Origin: Labia minor
Taxonomy: Eukaryota > Arthropoda > Insecta > Dermaptera > Spongiphoridae
NCBI GenBank assembly: GCA_963082975.1
Contig: OY720347.1
Location: forward strand, 45,149,155 to 45,213,154
Direction: 5' to 3'
DNA length: 64,000 bases
Part shown: positions 12,136 through 24,200 of the stretch, piece after piece
Layout: the number at the start of each line of letters is the position of its first letter
Position numbering within the stretch: position 1 is the first letter of the stretch
The notes under the pieces: generated by a model
What the model was told of the DNA's origin: nothing
Databases searched by the model: none
The model's input: only the letters and a program-made list of their open reading frames with translations
Program-made: the position numbers and the translations under genes

Positions 12136-12164
12136 AAAGTCTGATCTCAAAAACATTTTACCTT

Positions 12165-12200
12165 TTTTTGTTTTTTGTTTTTTGTTTTTTGTTTTTTTAG
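12165..12200 (+). repeat. T6G-type short tandem repeat
   Basis: Four to five copies of TTTTTTG inside the right arm of the hAT MITE at 10930-12305. Confidence 0.85.
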
Positions 12201-13020
12201 AACCATATTGAAAAAATTGAAAAAAGTCAGAAATGTTTAAGAGCCTCTTTGTAAAATTTGCGGCACATTTTGAAAATCTCCCGGCACAGTTGTTGAGAAT
12301 CACTGTTTTAAACAAATGAACTAGAGAATGTGAGTTCACACATCTCACCAAGTTTACAAAAATTTTAAAAAATATAATATTTAATTAATTTGTTTTTTAC
12401 TCAAATTTTATTATCACAATTTAGATCATATACTAATAAGTGATATTTAGATAATATAATAATAATAACAATAATAAAAATAGTCAATCTATCAAAAAAA
12501 TGCAAACGTGAGTCGTTCTTTTTCTTTTTCAAAAATATATATTAATATATTATTTAATTTGATGAAATATAAATAAATAAATCTGTAATCTATCTAAAGT
12601 GGGCAAGATGTCGAGAGTAAATATAGTAATTAATTTATTATAATAAATAATCGAAATTCATTTATTATTATGCAAATTTTTATAATTTTTATCTCGTAAA
12701 CTAGAAGAGACGGAGAAATATTTCATAAGAAAAGTTTCTTTGGAATTAAAAAAGGAATCCATTGGCAGTTTCATTCAAATCCCTATCCAACACCTATTGT
12801 AAAATTTTATCATGTATTCGTAATCCTGATTTTGTAGCCTGACTCATTTCATAAACTTGGGTTACATATATGTCATTATCTGTATAACCTTATGTGGACT
12901 TTTTTTATAATCTTGATTTGGCGTTAGGACTAGGGTAGGTGTTCGATAGAAAAAGGTGAAATGACTAGTACCAAACTCGGTGGAGATAAAACTCGATTTA
13001 TTATTTACACTATTCACAGT

Positions 13021-13165
13021 ATATACCCTCGGTGGCCAAATCGTGGCTCTTTTCGAGTTTATTGTGGCTCAAAATTTAAAGTTATGACAAAAAAAAAAAA
13101 AATTCCGATTTGGCTCTTAAATATTTTCGATTTTTCAATATAGCTCTAAGTATCACCAAGTGTGT
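13021..13165 (+). repeat. hAT MITE fragment ('gtggccaaatcgtggctc')
   Basis: The segment 'ggtggccaaatcgtggctctttt', then 'attgtggctcaaaatttaaagtta', is the inverted relative of the right half of the MITE at 20066-20315. Clear target duplications are not seen. Confidence 0.6.
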
Positions 13166-13387
13166 CCATCCCTCTTATATATAATATAAATATAATTTTA
13201 GAAAAATAAAAATATAAAATATAAATAGTAAAATATTATAAAAAAAAATTCATTTAAATTACTCCTTTAATGGAATAATTTAAATGAAGCCTTTAATGAT
13301 AAAAGTCTCTCCCCATCTCTGTTATTTATTTATTGTTAAAAATAATATGAAAAAAACTTTATTACAAAATTAATTAAATATAAATAC

Positions 13388-13692
13388 GTAGAACCGGGAC
13401 CCCGAGCCTTGTCTCGGTAATTAAGTTAAAAACAAATATTCATTATTATTGGGTTTGGCTGGTAATATTAATACCTGTGACACCGAGCTCTCGCTCGACC
13501 CTTTAAAAAATATTGATATACAATTCTTTAATTATTTATTACAATTATTAAATGTTGCATCATTGCATCAATCTGATTAAAATGAATGGAACTGGGGTCC
13601 TCAATAATATACCTGGTTCACCGAGCCATCACTCAATAAAAAATAAAATGATTCTTTATTATAGGGTTTGGCTGGTATATTAATACCTGATT
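13388..13692 (+). repeat. Two imperfect tandem copies of a ~220-base unit
   Basis: 'aaccgggaccccgagcc' at 13391 recurs as 'aactggggtcctcaat' at 13589, and 'gggtttggctggtaatattaatacctg' at 13440 recurs at 13665 ('gggtttggctggtatattaatacctg'). Also contains 'accgagct..cgctcgacc' blocks. Origin unknown. Confidence 0.55.
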
Positions 13693-13904
13693 CGTCATTC
13701 ATATAATTTTAAAGAACATTAGTGATAAATTATACACCTCTTAAACGTACGTATTAATGCACTGGAAGACAGAAGAGAATGGCCTTTGCTGCCAATGGCT
13801 ATCCTGCTTTTATACTTTCAGATTATTTACGGAGGGGCTGAATGACGAAATTGAATCTTCTAAACGTTGTGAAATAATTTAAATGTATCTAATAATGCAA
13901 TAAA

Positions 13905-14180
13905 TAACAGATAGAATAACATAAATATTTTTAATTTTATTTTATTTATAATATAAGAATAGAGATATATTTCACATGCGCTGGCTGTAACGAAATTTGT
14001 GACGTCATATCTATTTAAATTAAAAAAAAAATAATGGAGATGATTTTTCCCAGAGATGTGATCAATAAAACTCGATTTTTACTTATAACTACAATCTCTG
14101 GTGTGAATTTCAAAAAAATCGATCGAGCGGTTTCTGAGAACCCATTTACATATATATTTATATACATTTTTAGCTAGCAT
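13905..14180 (-). repeat. Repeat family B, degraded partial copy
   Basis: Contains 'aaatatttttaattttattttatttataat', 'gctggctgtaacg', 'gtgacgtcatatctatttaaattaa' and 'gagatgatttttcccagagatg' in the same order as the reverse of 22060-22260. The ACCGACCGACG end is missing. Confidence 0.65.
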
Positions 14181-14463
14181 AATAAGATTATATGTATAAG
14201 ATATAAAAAGATATATAATATATTTTTTAATTAAAATTATAAGTTTGTTAATTTTCGTTAAAAAAAAAATTATTCTAATTTAACAAAAAAATTTTATGCT
14301 ACAAAAAAATTTTATTTTACAAAAAAAAAAAAATATACTTTTAGCCTGAAGCATGTATTTTTTATTAACTATAATTTGATTAATTTTATTCATATATAAT
14401 TTTTAATTAATTTTTTTTTTTTATTCATAGTAATATTCACCTTTCTTATTTTAATTATTTTAG

Positions 14464-14608
14464 TTTTGGCGAGGAGTTTCTCGGAAGAGCCAGAATCAAC
14501 GACGGTGGTTCGAGGGGGAATGGTTTTCTTCCCGTGTGCCATTGACGCTCTCCCGGATGCGGTTCTCGTTTGGCATCGCGACGGACTTCCGCTACCCCAA
14601 GACGAACG
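14464..14608 (+). CDS. Receptor exon 1 in window: first half of Ig1
   Basis: The acceptor is the TTTTAG ending at 14463 and the donor is g|gtacgt at 14609. It encodes residues 1-48 with the B-strand Cys (FPC) and the core Trp (VWHRDG) of an Ig domain. It enters in phase 1 and has no ATG of its own, so it is internal. GC content is far above the flanks. Confidence 0.85.
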
Positions 14609-15258
14609 GTACGTCAGCCTTAAATTTTATCCCTTGACAGATCTAAACTGACGATGGATTGGTCCCGCTAATTGCTGTTAAATTGTCTCTTTTATCTAAT
14701 TCTAAATTAAATTACCCTTCGGTCGACATTTTCTTTTCTCTCTCTCTCTCTCTCTCTTTCCGTATTAATTTTATTTATATCTTTTTAAGAAGAGTATATA
14801 AACGATAGAAATATCCGGGATTATTATTTCACTTTATTTTTTTAAAATATATATTAATTAAAATTTATTGATTTCTTTCAAGATTAATGTCATAAGATTA
14901 ACTATTGACATATGCCTATTCTAACCTATTATATATTTAAAACGGATTTTAGTATAGTTTATATATAGTTGAGGTTGAGGGGGCGATTGATCTACACGTG
15001 GGTATCACATTGTATTAATAAAAAATTTGGAGTGTCTCCAATCGACTACCTCGCAAATTTGAATTGGATTAATTAACATATATTATATGTATATATTTAA
15101 TTTAATTAATTAAATTATAAATTAAAATTAATAAATAATATTTATTAAACCAGCGCGCAACCACTCTTGGTTGATGGCACCTCGTCACGTGCTGGCGTGT
15201 GATTCCCAGTCATCGTTTTAAAAAATTATTAATTCCGGTACTTTCAGCGATTCAATCT

Positions 15259-15289
<31 letters not shown>

Positions 15290-18200
15290 CATTTTTCTCA
15301 ACCTTAGTGAAAATGACTCAGGGGACTTTAAAACGAATAAAAATTTCAAAATCTCGACATCGAAAATTTTAATGATCACAATACTTAGTAAAAAAGTAAA
15401 AAGTAATATATATTACGTTTATTTTTGTTATTATTATTATTATTATTATTATTTGATTTATTATTTAGCCGTAGGTAAATTATAGTATAGTTAATCTGAA
15501 AAATATTGAAATTTTTGACAGGTGTCAAAGTTAGAAGGCTCCGAATACGATATTTGAATGATGTGTGTGTCCGAAATTTGCTTTTGTGAATTCACTACAA
15601 GCTAAAATTTATATAAATAAAGATATCATAGGGAGATAAAAAAAAATGATTTGATTTCATGGAGGCTTTTGTTTAGATTTTAATTAAATAAACCAAAAAA
15701 GGAACTAGACATATTTCTATCACACCTCATTCTTCTTTCTTGTTTATTATTTTTACAATAACATTCATAAATGTACCCAAATTTTGTGTTGATATTTATT
15801 ATTTTCAAATAAAAGATAATGTCATTTTGTCTCTGATATACTTATACGTACTCTCTCTTATACCTATCGACTGTCTAATTGAAATTTTTATCTTATAAAA
15901 TATGAATCATGGCTTTAAAACAATCAAAATAAAGAATTTAAATTAAAATTTTAACATCTAATATTTGATTTATCATTTGGGTCGTGATAACATGACGCCT
16001 AGCCCCTCCCCGACTAATATTTTTTTATTATAATAAAAATTATAGTTACTTGTGAATAAATGTTTATTGAAAATTTATTAATGTATTATAGGTGTAGATA
16101 CAAATATATAAAAAGTATAATAAAATAAGATTTTAAATCAGAATATTTATATTTAGGTTCATATATAATATAAAGTACATCAAAAATCAAGAAAAATCTA
16201 TTTAGATAAATAAATAAATTAATTCTATAATATTTTAAATAAATTTTCTATAAAATAAAAAACCTAATTAAAATTTCACTCTACTTGCTTTACACTTCTA
16301 TATTATAATAATTATTGAATTTGTCCTTCGGTAACTTTATCATTCGGCTGATGATGATTTGCTTGTACGATTGAGTGTACGATTGACGAACTTCCGTCAG
16401 AACTTCAGTTGAAATTCGTTGATCTGCAAAATAATGACACAGTTCAAAGGCATTAATCTAACAAGATTCTATGAATATCTTTCCGAGAATGAATACGGTC
16501 AATTAAAATCATATGCAGGAGGGTTTATTTCTGTATTTGAAAGTAAATACGAATGTGAAAAGACATTTTCGAAAATGAAGTATACAAAATTGCAACACAG
16601 ATCATTATTAATAGATGACCATTTGCAAACTACTTTAATTATAGGAAGTTCTAACTTTGTACCCAATTATTATGAAATAATATCTCAAAAAAACTACATT
16701 CATCATATTAATGCAAAATTTATTATTTAATTAATTAATTAATTTAAAATTTATTTTTTATTAGATTATTCGTTAGGGCAGTCAAATATATATTCTAACA
16801 TGTCTGGCCCCCAAATCTTTAAAAATTTTATACTTGGCCCTTTCCTAAAAAAGTTTGCCGACTATAATAAATAATAAACTATAATCTATAAAATATTTTA
16901 ATCATTTTAAATATATAACATATTTATTTTGTACTACAAAAAAAATTTGAATTTCATATATAATATATTTATTAATTAAAATTGTTTTGTTATTGTCACT
17001 CGGAATATACTATAAGTCCTTTAAATCATTTTTCACATTTATTTAATAAACATTCACAAGAAATATTAAATTATAATTTGTTTAGGAAGTTCTAGGATTT
17101 TCACTGAACAACCATCTTAACTCTATAAAATAAAATTATTTAAATAATTAAAAAATAATAATAATCTAAATAATTCTAAGGCAAAGATTATACTAATATT
17201 TTTATTGTTTGTATTCCTATTTTTTCAGATATATAAAAATACCTTCTGGAACATTATTTATTTTAGAAGCAAGGCCTGAAGATGAAGGTTTTTACAGGTA
17301 AGAAAAAAAAATTGTATTTTATTTTATTAACAATTAAAGTAAAAACATATTATCATTTTATCACACAATAACATATAAACATTCGATCAGGTCGTCTCAA
17401 ACTTTTTGAAGTTGGTACCACAGAAACATATATAAAAAATTTCAGGTACCATCGTCACCAAAGTTTGAGAACCTATGCATTAGATTAATTTTATTAATTT
17501 TTTCAGGATAGTAATTTATACAAATGATATTATATTGAATGTTTTGTGAATCATAGCTAATTAATTCATTTTCTTATGAAATTAATCAAATTGTTTTTAT
17601 TATTGACAGTGATAATTAATCGATTAAGTAGATTATTTAAGAGTATATTGTATTGATTTTAACATTAATAACAAACAAATATAAGATTAATATCTTAAAT
17701 ATATATATATATTATGTGTTTATATAGTTTTGGTAAATAAATTTTTATCATAAAATGGTAATAGACCATAGAAAGTTTGTTTTTTTTTCAAAGGTGTCCA
17801 CATCTGCTTTAATCATTCATTTAAACATTATAACGAAAATAATTGAGTGGGTAACAATAACTCAAGACTACAGTACAATAATTACCAAAAAAGGATCTTT
17901 CTAACCACTATCTCTTTGAATATATATTTATCATTGAATATTCAAATATAGCTAATCTTTTTAAGAGAGCTATTTGATAAAAAACAAAATTAAAAAAATG
18001 CACATTCCCCATTTTATGAATGTAAACAAAAAGTATATGATGCCGTAATTTTTTATCGCCTCGAAAAAGGGTGTTCTTCCCTCTCTTTTTTTTAAAGGAA
18101 ATATGAATTAGTATAGTTTTTATATCCTTTTAATGTGAAAATGTAAATTTATATAATTTATATTTCCAGTATTTATACATTTTATTTTAATGGTGTTTTT

Positions 18201-21200
18201 TTTATTAAACAAAATATATATTCTGATCATATTTTGAGAATTATATTTTTGTTGACAGAATTTCTATGAAAAATTTAATTAGATATCTAATTATTCTAAA
18301 ATATTAGTTATTTATTATACTGCATTTGATTAAAATCCCTTTTTGACAATTTTAAGGCGATATAAAATATTTTATAATCAACAATATATACTTACATACA
18401 TATTATATATATATGTTACGGTAAATGTCCACTCTTGTGAAATGTATACATTTTCCGGTAAATGTGTACATTTCCCAAGAGTGTACATTTACTGTAACAA
18501 AAGTTAGGTATAAGTAAACTGAATATAATTCATATGTACATTTCCCGGCAAATGTGTACACCTGCCTTTACGTTTTGGTAAATGTATACTCTTACCTTCG
18601 TATTTTAAGGAAAGGTGGAATACAAGTAAATTAAAAATGTTGTTGCAGTAAAAAAAATTTATTTAAATAAACATAATACAAAAAGCTTTAATAACGAAAA
18701 TTATTTTAATTCAAAAATGTGAATGAGAAACAAAACATACTTATTACATATAATATGTCGTAGCTTATGATCCCAATATTCATAAATACTATTTTCGTCC
18801 TAGTTTTTTAGGACCAATACGATCGGAATCAAACAAATAATTATAATATTAACATACTTTTTTTTATTATAACAGTTAAATTTTATAAAATTATAAAGGA
18901 ACATATAGAAATTTCATAATGAAGAAAGTGCTATTTATTTGAGCAAGAATTGCTATTGTGGCACTTGGAATTTCATAATATTCCAGCATTTTTACAACTG
19001 CATTTTTTTGAGGAACATGTTCCTTTACAGATGCATCTTTTAAAACCTTGGCCACCAGTAAGGGACTGCATTCCTATAATTTCTCAACATCTTGAGGAAC
19101 ATCTTCGTATGATATAAACTTTTGTTCACAAATGGCGAATTCATGCCTAGAATAAGATTGTTTTAAAATTCCCTGTTTAGTTCCTAATTTATATAAATTT
19201 TTATCGTCATCTCTAGACAAAACAACGCAAATCAAATTTTTGGGATCCGTTTTACCACGTATGCTCACATTTACCAAAACGACATGGTCATTGTGAATTC
19301 AATGTACATTTCCCTTATTTGAAATTGTAAATGTTAGTTGAATGCACATTACCCAAATGAGGAGGCTAATGTGCACATTTACCGGAAAATGTGTACATTT
19401 GCCACAATATCTACTTTTACCGTAACATATATATATATATATCTATATTTATACTTCTATATATCTTGAGTAAAGCTGAATAGCTAAATATCTTTTACAT
19501 ACAAATGAAAGATATAATACTTTGGACTAATTTTATTTTCCATATCGACGTTTCTGCCCCATAATGGGACCCTCTTCAGGACTTTTTACATGTGATACGA
19601 TACCAAAACTTCGACATTGATGGAAAAATAAAGTTTTATTTCTAAACCATCTATATTCCTTCTAGATAGCCTCTGACTCCTAGTCTTAATATATTTTTTA
19701 CTTGAATGAAAAATTATATATATCTATCTTTTCTGATGTCCAATATATATTTACTAATCAGTCAATATCATCTTAAAACTATAATATTAAGGATTCCGGG
19801 AGAATAAATGATGTTAATTAGTTGTTCAAAATTCATTGATTGTGTAAATTTCATTTTCTATTAAATTATTTATTATATACTTTCTGTTATTACCATAAAA
19901 ATAATAATAATTTTATTTATTCAAAATATTTTTTTAGAACTACGTCTTGAGAAATAATGAATATTTCAAATATTATAACATTATATATTTTTATAGAAAA
20001 CTGATAAGTATTTTTGAAAAAAAAAAAGAAAAAAAAAATTCGAAGAAATCATTCAATCAATATACCAGGGGTGGTCACACTTGGGGATACTTAGAACCAT
20101 ATTGAAAAATCGAAAATGTTTAATAGCCAAGGAAAAAAAAATTACCTTTTTTTTTAGAGCCTTATTGAAAAATATCGAAAAATCGAAAATGTTTTAATAG
20201 CCAAATCGGAAACAATTTTATCTTTTTTTGTCATGACTTTAAATTTTTTAATTGAGCCACAATAAACTCAAAAAGAGCCATATGTGGCTCGCAAGCCACG
20301 GTTTGGCCACCATTGTAATATAACATTAGACCTGGAGATGCCATTTTTAATTGTTAGTCCAATTTATTTTTTATTAAGACCTTTTTACCGACCGACGATA
20401 GTAAGGGAGGTATTGTTTTATGTCAGTAAGTTTTAAATTTCAAAATAGGCTTTTAGTAAATCATGCAAAATAAATTTTATCGATAAAATAATTAATAATA
20501 ATAAATAATTTTAAATATTAAAAATAAGACAATTAAATTTAAAATATATTTTTAAAGAATTAAGTATTAATATTCTATAGTTTCTTTTCAGTGTTTCTAA
20601 TTTCTATTTATGCGTGCGTGTGCTTTTTAACCAAAATTTTATTTCCATTTGTTTTGTTTTTTTCTTCGATGCTATTTTCATGATTTTGGTGACTTCGTGC
20701 GATGCTTAGGAATGTCTCCATCTTGACTTCTTTATTACATATTTAATGTTACGGCTGAATCTTATTTTTGAGTGCTCTTCTTTTCTTATCCTCATTTTCA
20801 ATTCACATAAAATCACCCAATTAAAGTTAATATACCAAAAGTAGAAAAGGAAAAAACATCTTAAATTTTACTATGCACATTTTTCTCAGGACTTATTCTG
20901 TATTGGAACTTTCAGATAATTTTCATTTGAATTAATCATTGATTATTAGATTAATTTAATTAAAATAAGATTAAACTTCTTTATTGTTTCATTTATTAAT
21001 AAATTTATTTTAACATTTTAGGGATTTTTTCTTGTTTTGAAAATACAATGAATCAATTATTGCACGTCTTTCGTTCTTGTCGTTTATCGTTTATCCCAGA
21101 TTTTTCTTTTTCTTTGTTTTTTTCTTTCATTTTATCCTCCGAGTTTCTAGAAAGTTAAGGATGTCACCCATTATTGGAAACATTTAACCAGTAAAGCACA

Positions 21201-24200
21201 GTCATTCTCTCAAAATAATCATTTTGATTTCAAACTTACGTGTCACGTTAAACGTTTAGATATTGCAATAAAAACATTACAATTTGGGAAAAATGATCTG
21301 TTTACTAGTTTAGATATTAATAAAAAAAAATATGATGATAAAATCGGATAGTAAAGAAAAACAAATAATAAATGTGTTACTGGTACTCTTATCATCCGCG
21401 CTGAGCACTTATTGAACTTATTAAATTAATAATCACATAGTTTTTTTGTTATTCTTTAAACAACTAATTACAATTTGTTTTTAGCTATTGATTATAATAA
21501 GTATTAAATAAGTTTTACAAAAATAGGCACATCGAAAATGAATGGAATAATTGTAATAGAAATTCTAGAAAAGCAATCTCTTTTTCGTGTCTAAGATAAA
21601 CCATTTGAATAATTGCAATTTTTATTTTATTTTATTTATTTATTTTTTGATACCCTTTGATAGTGGAACCCGCTGAGCACTTTAAAAATTATTAAATAAA
21701 TAATCATATTTGAGTTTTTCTTATTATTCTTTAAACGAGGATTACAATTTATTTTTTAGCCCTTTTTACCGACCGACGATAGTAAGGGAGGTATTGTTTT
21801 CACACCAAATTTCACATGTGGAGATTTTTACATATCTCCACGAATCATGCATTTTCTTAACAGATAAAAGTATTTTTAGCATGATGTCTGTCCGTCCGTC
21901 CATATAGATTTTGATGAAATTTGGTATGTTTACTTAATGCATCAGTATGATGAATTGATCAACTTTTGGTGCAAATCACGAAACCGGAAGTGGTAGTATT
22001 AGCGATCGACGATAGGAAGGGAAGGGTTATTTTTACACCAAATTTCACATGAGGAGATTTTTTACATATCACCACGAATCATGCACTTTGTATTGGTTTT
22101 ATCCTCGAGAAAATCATTTTTATTAGTTTTTTCTCAATTTAAAATTATATGACGTCATTCAGCCATTCATGAGGTCACAGCCTGGTCTTACATATATATT
22201 ATAATTAAAATAAAATTAAAAATATTTATGTTATATTCATATCTGTTTTTTATTACATTAATAGATATATTAAAATTATTTGAAATTTCTTCTGTAGCTG
22301 GAAATTAATTTATTTCAAACCGTCGGTCGGTTCGGACCTGGCCACAGGTCAACTTATTTAATTGATTATTATAAGTATTATTTAAGTTTTACAAAAATAG
22401 GAACCTCGAAAATGAATGGAATAATAATACAAATTCAAGGAAAGCAATCTCATTTTTGTATCTAAGATTAAACCACTTGAATCATTGAAATTTTTATTTT
22501 ATTTATTTATTTATTTTATAGTTGAATAATTAATTAGAAACTTTCGTTAAGAAATAAACAATTAAGATAAGATAAATATCCAAAAACCGCTTATAGATTT
22601 AAGTAATGAGATATATATTTGTGTTTATATGATATTAGTGAAAGTTGTGATATGTTATTCCATTTATTTTTGTTTATTACATATAGATGAATTGATTAAT
22701 ATTTCCATTTAATAAAAAAATGAAATAATTATACTGTTAAGGTAGAATTATAATGAATTAAAATATTCTGTCTGCATCAGGATGATATAATTGGTTTGCG
22801 TAAACCTTTCATCATCAGTATAATAAATAATTGTGTTTGTATATCACTCCATTCTTTTCCAATTCTCAAATTTCATTTATTTGGTTAAAATTAATTATTA
22901 CAATGACCGTGAACTGAATTTCGTCCTTCCTAATAATCTCCCTATCCTATGATTATTATTTTATTATTATTATTTTTTTTTTTGACTTTGGTTTAATTTG
23001 TTATGCAATATTTTTTTCTATTCTCCAGTATAATATAAATATATTGATTTGTATTTTCAATAACCCTTTCTTTATTAATTTTTTTTTATTTCGTTTTTAT
23101 TTTAACTAATTTGGTTATATATAAATATAAAAAAACAAGTCATAACTAAACATGAATTTAACTGAATTAATTTTGATTCTCATTTACCATGATGATAAAA
23201 TATATGAAACAACACGTTAACGAATATTCCAAAAAAAATCTAAATAAATATTCCCATAAAATTATTTGCTGATTTGATTCCAACCTGGTTCATTTTGATA
23301 AGGCAAGTCATCAAGAGAGTAAAAAAAAATCCAACAAATTTTTTATTTCATTATCATTTTAATTTTAGTAACTAGGATTTGATTATAGTATTATTTTCCA
23401 TAATTCTTTTTTTTTTCTATCTTCTTATATTATTATTAATGTTAATTATTTAAATTATCTAAATCGATATGAATATGTTTTAATATAGATAGATAAGACA
23501 ATGGGTGAGTGACTATATATTTGTTTCTATTATTGTAATTATTTTATGAAATTTAGACGGAATTATATATTATTTTATAACTAACTTAGAGTCTAGCATT
23601 GTGAATTATCTGCCCTCCTAGACTTGACCCTGGATTAAAGGAATACACCAATACTTGCATTTCTCGGTTACATTTCCATAGGGTTTTTGACGCAGTGGAA
23701 ATTCTCAGATGATATAAATGCAATGGCATAAATCATACTTCGTATCAATGTCGATCAAACCTGGATATCTGTCTACGATGTTCAAAACATTATAAACTAA
23801 GAATGTAAGCTGTAGAGCAGTGATTCTCAAACACTGTGCCGCGGCACTTTTGTGTGTGCCGCGAGATTATCAAAATGTGCAGCCAAATTATTCAATTTGG
23901 TTCTAAAAAAAAACTGTAAAACGTTTTTGGCTCTTAAACATTTCCGACTTTCTGGTTCTAAAAAATAAAACAAAAAAAGGTAAACCGTTTTTGGGAGACC
24001 ACTTTTTTCAATATGGTAAACTTTTACACTTATCTTTTTATTTGTGTGCCGCCAAATTTTTAAACCGTTAAAAGTGTGCCGCGGTAAAAAAAAAAAGGTT
24101 GAGAATCACTGCTGTAGAGAATCTGAACTCAAACGTAAATTTCGAGACACTTAAAAAATTTAAGGACGTATATACCAAACGACTAAGTGATAAACTTAAG

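Larger units (their letters stand above)
10930..12305. mobile_element. hAT MITE (CAGTGATTCTCAAC type) split by a family B insertion
   Basis: The ends CAGTGATTCATAACC and GTTGAGAATCACTG are flanked by a perfect 8-base duplication TTTTAAAC (10922-10929 and 12306-12313), the hAT signature. The terminal segments ('ccggcacacttttaacgg', 'cggcacattttgaaaatctcccggcaca') match the 294-base copy at 23818-24111. About 1.1 kb of other repeat (11005-12135) lies inside. Confidence 0.88.

Noticed and set aside
11720..12144. Frames rich in MYVC or THTYIH repeats
   Set aside because: Translation of the (CATA)n microsatellite.
18414..19427. CRISPR-like or satellite array from the repeated 'gtaaatgtgtaca'
   Set aside because: The repeats are few, in both orientations and at the element ends; they are subterminal repeats of a DNA transposon in a eukaryotic genome.
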